From contig CP076020.1 in assembly GCA_018622675.1 (NCBI GenBank), positions 1,488,001 through 1,552,000 on the forward strand: DNA of 64,000 bases, written 5' to 3'. The position numbers were made by a program, and so were the translations under genes. The first letter of the stretch is position 1, and each line of letters opens with the position of its first letter. This document shows positions 8,821 to 16,992 of the stretch, piece by piece. The DNA is from Mycoplasmatota bacterium (GTDB taxonomy: Bacteria; Bacillota_I; Bacilli_A; Izemoplasmatales; Hujiaoplasmataceae). The notes beneath the pieces are model-generated. The model had not been told where the DNA came from. It saw only the letters and a list, made by a program, of their open reading frames with translations, and did not search any database.

Positions 8821-9820
8821 TTTTATACCCTCTTTCTAAAACCATTAGTAATTCATTGAACGCCAGAATCTTATTAATATTATATTTAATTCTCATTGAG
8901 AGTTCTAGTAATTTTTCTAAATGGTCTTTTGCTGTATTTAAATCGATTTTTTTTGATAAACTTTCAATTAAAAAATGATGGCTATAAAAACATATATGAT
9001 CATTTTTTAACTTAGATTGAATAATATCCTTTTGAAATATAATCATTAAATCAAGAAAAAATTCAGTTCTTGACTGATCTGCAATGACTTTTCCACCATT
9101 TTCAAGAAAAGTAATAATAACAGATTTTTTTGGATCAGACATTGCTTCATATACATCAATGACTAAATCAATGATTTCAATCATTAACTCATCATTGGCA
9201 ATTTCTACTGCCGCTGATATATCTGAAGTATATTGACTTATAGGGTTGGCATAAGATGCATCAATACCAATTGACTGTAGTTTTTCTCTAATAATACCCC
9301 TATCTAATTCTTTAAAATGAATGACTTCTCCTCTAGACTTAATCGTTGGTAAAAGAGCCTGGACATTTTCTGTAATCATAATTTGATAAATATCTTCTCC
9401 CGGTTCTTCCATGGTTTTTAAAAGCGAATTTGCAGAAGATAGATTAAACTTGTCTGCTTCATAAATAATATTCACTCTAGGACCAGATTCTAAAGACGTT
9501 TTTGAAAATTCTTCAATTAATGATTTAATCTGCTCTTTTTTAATCATTTGCCCATCTGGTTTAACGATAAACACATTAGGATGACTTCCAGAATCAATCC
9601 GCTGACAATGATCACATTCATGGCAAGGATTTAAAGACTCATCTAGATGCTTACATAAAATGGCCTTTGTAAAAAATTCTGCAATTTCAGACTTTCTTGT
9701 ACCTTTAACGCCCTCAAAGATATAAGCATGGTTTAATCTATGTAAAGAAATGTGATTTTTTAAGAGTCGAGCAGCGACTTTTTGTTCAAGAGAAATTTCA
9801 TCCCATGTCTTATAACTCAT
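8789..9820 (-). CDS. holB: DNA polymerase III delta' subunit
   Basis: Clamp-loader subunit that helps place the sliding clamp on DNA. The AAA+ fold is seen in HAYIFEGVKGTRKS (degenerate P-loop, residues 37-44), the zinc-binding cysteines C56, C66, C69 and C72 (PCHECDHC), and LLKTMEEP. The SRC motif of sensor 1/arginine finger reads SRG, in IKSRGEVIHF. Length (343) is normal. It starts 9 bases after tmk and overlaps ricT by 32 bases. The gene order tmk-(yaaQ)-holB-ricT is that of Bacillus, with yaaQ missing. Confidence 0.93.
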   Translation of the reverse strand: MSYKTWDEISLEQKVAARLLKNHISLHRLNHAYIFEGVKGTRKSEIAEFFTKAILCKHLDESLNPCHECDHCQRIDSGSHPNVFIVKPDGQMIKKEQIKSLIEEFSKTSLESGPRVNIIYEADKFNLSSANSLLKTMEEPGEDIYQIMITENVQALLPTIKSRGEVIHFKELDRGIIREKLQSIGIDASYANPISQYTSDISAAVEIANDELMIEIIDLVIDVYEAMSDPKKSVIITFLENGGKVIADQSRTEFFLDLMIIFQKDIIQSKLKNDHICFYSHHFLIESLSKKIDLNTAKDHLEKLLELSMRIKYNINKILAFNELLMVLERGYKNATQSRRNPI

Positions 9821-9829
9821 TAGATCCTC

Positions 9830-10450
9830 CTAAATAATTTGATCAATTAAAGCAATTGTATCCAAAACAACTTGGTTTAATTCGTTTTCTCCATTGACCT
9901 TCTTTATTCTATCATATTTTTCTATCAAACTTAAATAACCCTTATATATTTTTTTATGGAATGATAGACTTTCTAAGTCTAAACGGTTCACTTCTCTATT
10001 AGGTGTAGAAAAGACTCTTTCAAGCCCTACTTCTGGTCTAACATCAACAAAAATAGTTAAATCAGGTAAAGCTTCTGCAATGGCAAAGTAATTAATATCA
10101 TAAACTTCATCAATACCAATACCTCTAGCAACGCCTTGGTAAATCAGTGAACTATCGACAAATCGATCACAAAAAACTATATAACCTTCTTCAAGGGCTG
10201 GTAGAATTTTTTCAACTAAATGTTGTCTTCTTGCAGCCGCAAATAATAAGGCTTCTGTTTTTGCATCCATTTCTTGATTATTTTTATCTAAAAGGATTGA
10301 ACGAATTTGTTCAGAGATTCTAATGCCACCAGGTTCTCTAGTTGTTAAAATCTTATATCCTAAATTTTCATAATGCGTTTTTACTTTCTTAATGACCGAA
10401 GTTTTACCAGAACCTTCAGTCCCTTCGAAAGATATAAATTTTCCTTTCAT
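9830..10450 (-). CDS. tmk: thymidylate kinase
   Basis: Phosphorylates dTMP to dTDP for DNA synthesis. The 206 residues include the P-loop FEGTEGSGKTS (8-18), the TREPGG substrate loop, and the DRFVDSSLIYQG motif with DR. The LID-type region ARRQH is also present. First gene of a six-to-seven-gene operon running tmk-holB-ricT-yabB-rsmI-DJ-1-metG. Its start has AGGTG 5 bases upstream. The promoter should lie in the 109-base gap shared with the divergent metal transporter genes; GATAATAT is a possible -10 region but no good -35 is visible. Confidence 0.95.
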   Translation of the reverse strand: MKGKFISFEGTEGSGKTSVIKKVKTHYENLGYKILTTREPGGIRISEQIRSILLDKNNQEMDAKTEALLFAAARRQHLVEKILPALEEGYIVFCDRFVDSSLIYQGVARGIGIDEVYDINYFAIAEALPDLTIFVDVRPEVGLERVFSTPNREVNRLDLESLSFHKKIYKGYLSLIEKYDRIKKVNGENELNQVVLDTIALIDQII

Positions 10451-10509
10451 TTCATCACCTACTTGTTGTTATATTATCTCATAAATCACATATTTTTTAA
10501 ACATAATTA

Positions 10510-10538
10510 TTTAATAAGATGCGCTATTGTGATACAAT
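10510..10538 (+). promoter_or_regulatory. extended -10 promoter of the metal ABC transporter
   Basis: Plus strand TGATACAAT (10530-10538) is an extended -10 element, with a weak TTTAAT 17 bases upstream. The start codon lies 21 bases beyond. No clear metal-regulator palindrome is seen around it. Confidence 0.55.
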
Positions 10539-10559
10539 AAATTTTAAGGATGGTTCGAT

Positions 10560-11228
10560 ATGCAAATATACATTAACAATTTAACATTCGCTTATGGCAT
10601 TAAAACTGTTATCAAAAACCTTAGCCTCACCTTAAATCAAGGTGATTATTTAGTTATTAAAGGTAAAAATGGTTCAGGAAAATCAACATTAGTAAAATGC
10701 CTATTAGGTATTAACGAAGTTAAACCTGCTAGTATTTTCTATGATGAAAATGATATAACTACTTTTAAAAACTGGACTAAGTTTGGTTATGTAAGCCAAA
10801 GTTTTGATGGTTTTAACTATGAATTTCCCATTACGGTTTCTGAATTACTGAGTGTTTCTAGTTCGAAAAATGTAAGTGCTCAAGATAGACTTAAATTACT
10901 TGACCAAATGAAGATTTTTAATATTCAAAACCAGAATATTAACTCTTTATCAGGTGGGCAGCTTCAACGGGTTTTTATTGTTAGAGCCATGTTAAATAAA
11001 CCTGAAGTATTAATTCTCGATGAGCCAACAGCTTCTATCGATAAACAAAACAAGACTTTCTTCTATGAAACCATTGAAGAACTTAATAAACAAGGTATCA
11101 CCATCATATTAATTACTCATAGCGATGGTATTGAGCACCTCAATTATACCCATGAACTTAATATGTACGGAGATTCAACTAATGAATTCTCAACAAGAAA
11201 ATTATCGACTGAAGGAGGAGATGAATAG
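10560..11228 (+). CDS. ABC transporter ATP-binding protein, Mn/Zn (ZnuC/MntB-like) type
   Basis: ATPase subunit of a metal-ion importer. The 222 residues contain Walker A GKNGSGKST (35-43), the ABC signature LSGGQ (130-134) and Walker B LILDEP (151-156), followed by the switch His in LITHSD. It is small, as usual for the ZnuC/MntB branch. The permease gene follows after 2 bases, with AGGAGG inside the end of this gene. AAGGA precedes the start at 10560. The metal cannot be decided. No substrate-binding lipoprotein gene is in this operon, so it must be supplied from elsewhere. Confidence 0.85.
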   Translation: MQIYINNLTFAYGIKTVIKNLSLTLNQGDYLVIKGKNGSGKSTLVKCLLGINEVKPASIFYDENDITTFKNWTKFGYVSQSFDGFNYEFPITVSELLSVSSSKNVSAQDRLKLLDQMKIFNIQNQNINSLSGGQLQRVFIVRAMLNKPEVLILDEPTASIDKQNKTFFYETIEELNKQGITIILITHSDGIEHLNYTHELNMYGDSTNEFSTRKLSTEGGDE

Positions 11229-11230
11229 TT

Positions 11231-12103
11231 ATGTTTTTATCATTCCTTACCGATCTCTTCCAACAAGATTTTATGCTTAGAGCTTTAGCTGCTGGATTTA
11301 TGTTAGGTATTCTAGCACCACTACTAGGATCAATTGTTGTTGTTAGAAGACTTTCTTTTATCGCAGATACCCTAGGACATTTCTCTTTAGTTGGTATTTC
11401 AGTCTCTTTATTTCTTTCTTCAATTGGCTTTTCTTATTTTTTTGAGAAACCGCTTTATTTAGGAATTATCTTTTCTGTAATTGGTGGTTTGTTAATTGAA
11501 TTTTTCAGGCGTTCCTATAAGAACTATAAGGAAATATCCATGGTGATCGTTATCAGTTTGGGCGCAGCCCTAAGTGCAATATTTTTTGCCCTAGCCAGTA
11601 AAACAGGTTCTTTGTATGAATATTTGTTTGGTTCTATCTTAACTGTTACTAATTACTATATTTATTTAATTTTTATTACCTTAGTCATTGTTTCAATCTT
11701 ATTTATTTTATATGGTAAAAAGATTGTAGCTGTCAGTTTTGATGAAATGAATGCTAAATTCCTTGGCATCAATGTGGGTCTTTTCCAACTAGTATTTATC
11801 ATAATGTTATCGATAGTTGTTTCTGTTCTTTTAGAAGCTGCTGGTGTATTATTAATATCATCAATGATGGTTATTCCCGTAGCTGCAGGCATGAGAATTG
11901 GTTGGTCATATAAATCAACAGTTATAATCTCCGTCATTTTCTCAGAGTTATCAGTGCTTGTCGGTCTATGGTTTGCCTATTCGTTTACCATACCTAGTGG
12001 TGCTGCAATTGTATCTGTTAATATTATTATCCTACTCATTGTTGCCCTTACAAAAAGAATTATTAATACCAGAAGAATTAAAAATTTATCAAAAAATCAA
12101 TAA
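11231..12103 (+). CDS. ABC transporter permease, ABC-3 family (ZnuB/MntC-like)
   Basis: Membrane subunit of the Zn/Mn importer encoded with the preceding ATPase. It is a 290-residue, very hydrophobic protein with about eight or nine membrane segments. The N-terminal block LAAGFMLGILAPLLGSIVVV and the RRLSFIADTLGHFSLVG motif are hallmarks of the ABC-3 family; the ISSMMVIPVAAGMRIG segment near residue 205 is also conserved. It is separated by 2 bases from its ATPase gene. The convergent truA gene follows, with a long structured intergenic element between them. Confidence 0.87.
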   Translation: MFLSFLTDLFQQDFMLRALAAGFMLGILAPLLGSIVVVRRLSFIADTLGHFSLVGISVSLFLSSIGFSYFFEKPLYLGIIFSVIGGLLIEFFRRSYKNYKEISMVIVISLGAALSAIFFALASKTGSLYEYLFGSILTVTNYYIYLIFITLVIVSILFILYGKKIVAVSFDEMNAKFLGINVGLFQLVFIIMLSIVVSVLLEAAGVLLISSMMVIPVAAGMRIGWSYKSTVIISVIFSELSVLVGLWFAYSFTIPSGAAIVSVNIIILLIVALTKRIINTRRIKNLSKNQ

Positions 12104-12120
12104 AGGAAAATTATATTTTA

Positions 12121-12217
12121 ATAAAAAGATAACCAATTCATAGCGAATCCCATTGAGTAGATACTAAATAAACGTGTCTACCTTAACAGGTTCAGTTAAA
12201 GTTGATTATCTTTTTTT
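12121..12217. terminator. long bidirectional terminator with internal helices, between convergent genes
   Basis: AAAAAGATAACCAA (from 12123) pairs with TTGATTATCTTTTT (to about 12215) to form a helix of about 14 bp with one mismatch. It has T-runs on both strands, so it can stop transcription from znuB (+) and truA (-). Inside it are a strong 8-bp hairpin (12157-12164 with 12174-12181, one G-U pair) and a 5-bp hairpin with a 7-base loop (12183-12187 with 12195-12199). This is more structure than a simple terminator needs. It could be a small RNA or an old mobile-element end. Confidence 0.6.
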
Positions 12218-13169
12218 AATATATTATTTGATCTAAATATAAACCATTTGCTTTTGCCATTGAATTTGTATATTTTCGATTCCTTGCCTTTAATACATCT
12301 TTCATAGGAATATTGGTTTGGTTCTTTCCTATTTTAATCAAGTATTCTACAATAATTCTCACCATATATCTTAAAAAACCATTGCCTTCTATTTCGATAT
12401 ATAATATATCGTCTTTCTTAATGATATCTGCGTGATATATTGTTCTATAAGGGTCATCTACAGCGGATTTAGAAAAGCTAGTAAAATCATGGTGTCCTAT
12501 TAATTGTTTAATATTTTCTTTCATCTTGTCAACATTTAAGTCACTCTCAAAATGATAGTAATTTACTAAAAAGGGATTTCTCTTTCCTAAGTGAATTTTA
12601 TAAATATATTTCTTTTTATAAACATCATACCTTGAGTGAAATAAAGGATGTACGTCAACCACTTCATTAACGTAAATATCTTTTGGAAGTTGATGGTTTA
12701 ATATATCAACCCATTGATTATTATCTATATTCAAGTAAGTATCAAAATGCAAGACTTGTTCATAGGCGTGGACATGTGTATCAGTTCTAGAAGCCCCTTG
12801 AACTAAATCACTGCTTTGATTAATTTCTTTAATGACCTTAGAAATTTCACCTTGAACAGTTCTTTGTTTACTTTGTGATTGAAAACCAAAAAAGTTACTC
12901 CCATCATAAGTGATCGATACTTTCTTCCTTAGATAATCAACTTTATCTTTAACTAAAACGATCTTTTCAACTAAATGATCATGATATGATATTTTTACCA
13001 TATGATGATATTGATTATAACCATAGGCTGTATGCTTAGAATCTGAATAGTCTAAGGTAAGATGATTAAATAAATCTTGGTTTTCATTGATAATTTCTTG
13101 TATTTTTTGCTGGTCAAAGACCAATAAATCATCTATTTTAATGGCTGCTTTTTCGCTAAAATTAAACAT
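12216..13169 (-). CDS. truA: tRNA pseudouridine(38-40) synthase TruA, with N-terminal extension
   Basis: Makes pseudouridine in the anticodon stem-loop of many tRNAs. The catalytic domain begins at VSITYDGSNFFGFQ (residues 84-97). The catalytic Asp is D130 in SRTDTHVHA (GRTDAGVHA in most relatives). The remaining conserved blocks RYDVYKKKYIYKI and GNGFLRYMVRI are present. At 317 residues it is about 70 longer than usual, because of an 80-residue N-terminal extension that I do not recognise. The stop codon sits in the T-run of the terminator. It starts directly after ecfT (no gap), preserving the Bacillus order ecfA1-ecfA2-ecfT-truA. Confidence 0.92.
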   Translation of the reverse strand: MFNFSEKAAIKIDDLLVFDQQKIQEIINENQDLFNHLTLDYSDSKHTAYGYNQYHHMVKISYHDHLVEKIVLVKDKVDYLRKKVSITYDGSNFFGFQSQSKQRTVQGEISKVIKEINQSSDLVQGASRTDTHVHAYEQVLHFDTYLNIDNNQWVDILNHQLPKDIYVNEVVDVHPLFHSRYDVYKKKYIYKIHLGKRNPFLVNYYHFESDLNVDKMKENIKQLIGHHDFTSFSKSAVDDPYRTIYHADIIKKDDILYIEIEGNGFLRYMVRIIVEYLIKIGKNQTNIPMKDVLKARNRKYTNSMAKANGLYLDQIIY

Positions 13170-14150
13170 TTAATACCCCAATATATTAATTCTAAATAGC
13201 AATGCTAGTGTAAAAAAAGCAAGTGTGAAACATGAAACGACTATATCTCTATAAGAGAACTCTAAAATATGTAATCGTGTTCTGGGTTTGCCGGGAATAA
13301 AGTTTCTAGATCCCATAGCGTCAGCGAGTTCTTCACTTCTCATAAAAGCAATAATAAACATTGGAATCAACAAAGAAATCACTTGTTTAAGTTTATCTTT
13401 TAGTTTGCCTTCTGAGAAATCCGCACCCCTAGAAGCTTGTGCTTGCATAATTTTATTTGCTTCATCAAAAATAGTAGGGATATACCTTAAAGAAATAGAA
13501 ATAATTAATGCAAAGTCATCAGAGTTAAAGCCGATTTTCTTAAATGGCCTTAATAATTTTTCTAAACCTTGTGTTAAGTCGGTTGGTTTCGTTGTTAAGG
13601 TTAAAATTGTTGATAAAGTAATGATAATCAATAATCTTAATACTACAAATATGGACATTTCAATACCTTTTTCATAGATTTTTAAGTTAAAGGTTGTTAG
13701 TTGATAATCTCCACTAATATGAACATTAGATAATAAGACTACTGAACCAACGACAAAGCCTATGAATAGTAAAAAATTAAATTTTTTAAACCTAGCCAAA
13801 AATCGCCATAAAACAAATAAACCAATCACTAATCCTATATTCATTAAAGAAATATTTAAGTTTGAATCTAAAACTAAGGCCCCGTCTTTATTCAATATAA
13901 TTTGAAAAATAAAAGTAAATATCAGTAAAATCATGATCGGTTTTAAACCCTTCATCACTTTGATAAAAGATATCTTTCCCACAATTAACAAGATAAATGT
14001 AAGAACTAAAGCAGCTATCACTTGATAGATATCATTCAATAAAAAGGTTCCAATCATCAAAAACAAGACAGCCATAATTTTTGTTCTTGGGTCAACTCTA
14101 TAAAAGAATCCATTCCCAGGAACATATTGGCCTATGACAATACCCTTCAT
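13170..14150 (-). CDS. ecfT: energy-coupling factor transporter transmembrane protein EcfT
   Basis: Scaffold membrane subunit of the group II ECF vitamin/micronutrient importer. It joins the two ATPases to exchangeable S-components. The 326 residues include several hydrophobic segments, the N-terminal GQYVPGNGFFYRVDPRTKI signature, and the two coupling helices with QASRGADF and AMGSRNF (Ala-Arg-Gly motifs in relatives). It is longer than the usual 265 because the central hydrophobic region, about 90-150, is extended. It overlaps ecfA2 by 4 bases (ATGA). No S-component gene is in the window. Confidence 0.94.
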   Translation of the reverse strand: MKGIVIGQYVPGNGFFYRVDPRTKIMAVLFLMIGTFLLNDIYQVIAALVLTFILLIVGKISFIKVMKGLKPIMILLIFTFIFQIILNKDGALVLDSNLNISLMNIGLVIGLFVLWRFLARFKKFNFLLFIGFVVGSVVLLSNVHISGDYQLTTFNLKIYEKGIEMSIFVVLRLLIIITLSTILTLTTKPTDLTQGLEKLLRPFKKIGFNSDDFALIISISLRYIPTIFDEANKIMQAQASRGADFSEGKLKDKLKQVISLLIPMFIIAFMRSEELADAMGSRNFIPGKPRTRLHILEFSYRDIVVSCFTLAFFTLALLFRINILGY

Positions 14151-15007
14151 GATTTCACCGCCTTTTTAATTTCTGCTAAAACTTCTTCAGCGGTTTTCTT
14201 AAATACATCCAAATCTAAATTCAAAGTCTTATTCAAATGTTTAAGAACTTTGATTGAATTAGGATAATCAAGATATTGTTCAATTAATGATGAATCTCTA
14301 AATAAATCTTCAGGATAACCATCATAAATTTTTTCCCCTTCATTCATAACGATTACTCTATTAAAATACTCATATACCAAATCCATATCATGGGTAATAA
14401 TAATGACACTCTTTTGAGTGTTTTTATGAATATTCAAAAATAGTTCCATGAGAACTCTTTTACCTGCAGGATCTAAACCTGATGTCGGTTCATCTAATAC
14501 TAAAACCTTAGGATCCATTGCTAATATACCAGCAATGGAGACTCTCTTTTTTTCTCCACCAGAAAGATTATAAGGATTTCTATTAAAATAACTTTCATCT
14601 AATCCTACAAGCCTAATTGCATTCATAGCTAATTCTTTAGCTTCTTCTTTTTCTATATGAAAGTTCAAAGGTCCAAACATAACATCTTTTAAGACTGTTT
14701 CTTCGAACAATTGATATTCTGGAAATTGAAATACAAGACCAACATTTTGTCTAATGTCATTATAAGAAATCTTTTTATTTCTTTTCGTTTCAATTTTCTT
14801 TCCAAAAATTTCCATATACCCTGATGTTGGAAAAATAAGTGCATTCATATGTTTTGCTAGTGTTGTCTTACCAGAACCTGTATGACCTACTAAAGCAATA
14901 AACTCATTTTTTTCTTTTATATCTAAACTTACTTTATATATAGCAGATGCCCCCATATCAGAGAATGAGCTATATGTATAACTTACTTCATTGAAACGTA
15001 TGCCCAT
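14147..15007 (-). CDS. ecfA2: ECF transporter ATP-binding protein EcfA2
   Basis: Second ATPase of the ECF module. The 286 residues show Walker A GHTGSGKTT (41-49), a Q-loop in VFQFPEYQLF, the signature LSGGEKKR and Walker B VLVLDEPTSGLDP, with the His switch in IITHDMD. The C-terminal helical region is typical of EcfA proteins. Its start lies inside the end of ecfA1 (25-base overlap) behind AAAGGAG, and its stop overlaps ecfT, so the three core subunits are translationally coupled at fixed stoichiometry. Confidence 0.95.
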   Translation of the reverse strand: MGIRFNEVSYTYSSFSDMGASAIYKVSLDIKEKNEFIALVGHTGSGKTTLAKHMNALIFPTSGYMEIFGKKIETKRNKKISYNDIRQNVGLVFQFPEYQLFEETVLKDVMFGPLNFHIEKEEAKELAMNAIRLVGLDESYFNRNPYNLSGGEKKRVSIAGILAMDPKVLVLDEPTSGLDPAGKRVLMELFLNIHKNTQKSVIIITHDMDLVYEYFNRVIVMNEGEKIYDGYPEDLFRDSSLIEQYLDYPNSIKVLKHLNKTLNLDLDVFKKTAEEVLAEIKKAVKS

Positions 15008-15783
15008 AATGTCTCCTTTACAGAATCATATTTTGCTTCTTTTAACTCATTTGCTACATCCAAAGCAATCGGTAATTCTAAATGACTTTCTTCAAACAAA
15101 TGTTTATGCTTCATCAATTCTTTACTCTCATCTTGAGCATAAACTTCACCATCTTTTAAAATTAATAATTGATCAGCCAACAAAGCTTCATTAATATCAT
15201 GAGTAATCATAATAATCGTTAAACCTTCTTCATGTAATGTTTTAATATAAGACATTAATTCTTCCCTAGCTGAAGGATCTAACATCGATGTGGCTTCATC
15301 AAAAATAATAATATCTGTTTTCATTGCTAATATACCAGCAATTGCGACTCTTTGTTTTTGACCACCAGATAATTGTGAGGGTTCCTTGTCTAAAAATTTC
15401 TTCATTTGTACTTTATCTGCATAAAACTCAATACGTTCTATCATATCTTCTCTTGGAACTTGTAAATTTTCCATACCAAAAGCGATGTCATCTCTTACAG
15501 TAACACCGACAAATTGATTATCTGGATTTTGAAATACAATCCCAATTTTTTTTCTAATATCATAGGCAGATTCTTCATTAAGTTCCATACCATCAATGGT
15601 AATAGATCCTGATTGAGGTTCAATTAAGCCTACTAATGCTTTAGCAAAAGTAGATTTACCAGATCCATTATGACCCAGAACAGCTACCCAATCACCTTTA
15701 TGAATATCTACGTTGATATTATTCAACACTTTTTTCTTATGATTATAAGAAAAACTTAAGTCTTTTACGCTTATATAGCCCAT
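14983..15783 (-). CDS. ecfA1: ECF transporter ATP-binding protein EcfA1
   Basis: First ATPase of the ECF module. The 266 residues contain Walker A GHNGSGKST (37-45), VFQNPDNQFVG, the signature LSGGQKQRVAIAG and Walker B IIIFDEATSMLDP, with MITHDI. The pairing with EcfA2 and the position after the rplQ operon are conserved in Firmicutes. AAGGTG precedes the ATG at 15783. A TGATATAAT extended -10 lies 17 bases further upstream, so the ecf-truA operon can be read separately from the CBS-protein gene before it. Confidence 0.95.
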   Translation of the reverse strand: MGYISVKDLSFSYNHKKKVLNNINVDIHKGDWVAVLGHNGSGKSTFAKALVGLIEPQSGSITIDGMELNEESAYDIRKKIGIVFQNPDNQFVGVTVRDDIAFGMENLQVPREDMIERIEFYADKVQMKKFLDKEPSQLSGGQKQRVAIAGILAMKTDIIIFDEATSMLDPSAREELMSYIKTLHEEGLTIIMITHDINEALLADQLLILKDGEVYAQDESKELMKHKHLFEESHLELPIALDVANELKEAKYDSVKETLWAYVSMK

Positions 15784-15799
15784 TTATATCACCTTAAGT

Positions 15800-15808
15800 A
15801 TTATATCA
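15800..15808 (-). promoter_or_regulatory. extended -10 promoter of the ecfA1-ecfA2-ecfT-truA operon
   Basis: Minus strand TGATATAAT (15800-15808) is a perfect extended -10 element. The -35 region is weak (AGCAAT at 17 bases), as is usual for extended -10 promoters. The ecfA1 start codon is 16 bases downstream of it. Confidence 0.6.
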
Positions 15809-15845
15809 AAATTAATTTAAAATTGCTATGATAGTGGCTATGATT

Positions 15846-16559
15846 TTAATACAATTCATTTTTAATATCCCTCAAAGCAACAATCCCCAATAACTTTTCT
15901 TGGCGCTTGCCATTTTGAGTCACTAACAAGAGAATTAAATGATTTTTATCCTTGAAATCCTCTGTATATATATCATAGGCTTCATCCACACTCATATCTT
16001 TAGATATGAACTTGAAATATGATTTAGGGTCATTATCTAAATCTATCACTTCATGCAAGTCTTTGATCAACATTTCTTTGTCAATGATCCGATCTGATAT
16101 GGTTAAATAGTCAAAAATTGTTCTCTCAGTGAACATACCGACAAATTGATGATTATTTAAAATGGGAATAGATGCATAACCATGATCCTTCATTAAAGTG
16201 ATAACTTCTGATAATCTATCATGATAGTCTTTGGTTCGTAAATCGCTATATTTAGTCATTATCTCATATACCTTTTTAGGCTCAGTAATCCTTAAAACTA
16301 GATTTTCAAAGTCCTGTAAAAAGTCTTCACTAGGAACAATAATATCATTGTTATGAGCCAATATATTTCTGACTTCTCCAGCTGTTCTTAAGATCTCAAA
16401 TTGATGATCTCTAGCGATCATTGGTTCTAGTTTATGTTTTTTTATATAAAATAATTTCTTAACATAAGACATGTAGGATGGATTATTATTAAAATGTTTG
16501 ACCCGCAAATATGTATCTAATTTGTTAAATAATTCTAAAAAATATTGCTCACTTCTCAT
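15846..16559 (-). CDS. CBS-pair protein with HEPN-like N-terminal domain
   Basis: Function unknown. Residues 1-95 are mostly helical by composition and contain R64-N-I-L-A-H69, which matches the RNxxxH motif of HEPN ribonuclease domains; this assignment is by motif only. Residues about 105-160 (MTKYSDLRTKDY..PILNNHQFVGMFTERTIFDYL) form one CBS domain. A second, more divergent one fills 175-237 (FISKDMSVDEAYDI..LLGIVALRDI). CBS pairs usually bind adenine nucleotides, so a nucleotide-controlled RNA-binding or RNase role is an inference. It lies between the alpha ribosomal operon and the ecf operon, a slot with no gene in Bacillus. GGAGGTGT precedes the start. Confidence 0.75.
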   Translation of the reverse strand: MRSEQYFLELFNKLDTYLRVKHFNNNPSYMSYVKKLFYIKKHKLEPMIARDHQFEILRTAGEVRNILAHNNDIIVPSEDFLQDFENLVLRITEPKKVYEIMTKYSDLRTKDYHDRLSEVITLMKDHGYASIPILNNHQFVGMFTERTIFDYLTISDRIIDKEMLIKDLHEVIDLDNDPKSYFKFISKDMSVDEAYDIYTEDFKDKNHLILLLVTQNGKRQEKLLGIVALRDIKNELY

Positions 16560-16580
16560 ATGACACCTCCTATAATAGTA

Positions 16581-16607
16581 AAAAAGTATCGATTTCTCGA
16601 TACTTTA
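16581..16607 (-). terminator. Rho-independent terminator after rplQ
   Basis: AAAGTATCGA and TCGATACTTT form a 10-bp stem with a GAAA loop (16583-16606), followed by TTTTTT on the minus strand. It ends the long ribosomal protein transcript 7 bases beyond the rplQ stop and 20 bases before the CBS gene. Confidence 0.92.
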
Positions 16608-16613
16608 TTTATC

Positions 16614-16976
16614 TTATACTAATTCAATAATAGCCATTGGACTAGAATCGCCTAAGCGTGGTCCAGTCTTGTAGATACGAGTGTATCCACCATTTCTATC
16701 TTTGTATTTAGGTCCTAATTCTTTAATTAGTTTAACGATAGCATATTGATCATCTATTTTAAGATCTCTAACTGTTTTTTCAGCAATTCTAGTTGAATTT
16801 AAGTCACCTTTTTTTGCAAGAGTAATTAATTTCTCAACAGTTCTTCTGATTTCTTTCGCTTTAGTAAGTGTTGTTTCAATTCTCTCATGCATAATAAGTT
16901 GAGTAGCTAAATCACGAATTAGAGCCTTACGATTAGCGCTATTACGATTAAGTTTAGTGTATCCTCTACTTGCCAT
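16614..16976 (-). CDS. rplQ: 50S ribosomal protein L17
   Basis: Large-subunit protein near the exit tunnel. The 120 residues fit the family (TKLNRNSANRKALIRDLATQLI; the KEIRRTVEKLITLAKKGD block; YTRIYKTGPRLGD). Last gene of the alpha operon, 16 bases after rpoA, and followed by a strong terminator, exactly as in Bacillus. Confidence 0.97.
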   Translation of the reverse strand: MASRGYTKLNRNSANRKALIRDLATQLIMHERIETTLTKAKEIRRTVEKLITLAKKGDLNSTRIAEKTVRDLKIDDQYAIVKLIKELGPKYKDRNGGYTRIYKTGPRLGDSSPMAIIELV

Positions 16977-16992
16977 AATTTCCTCCTATCGA

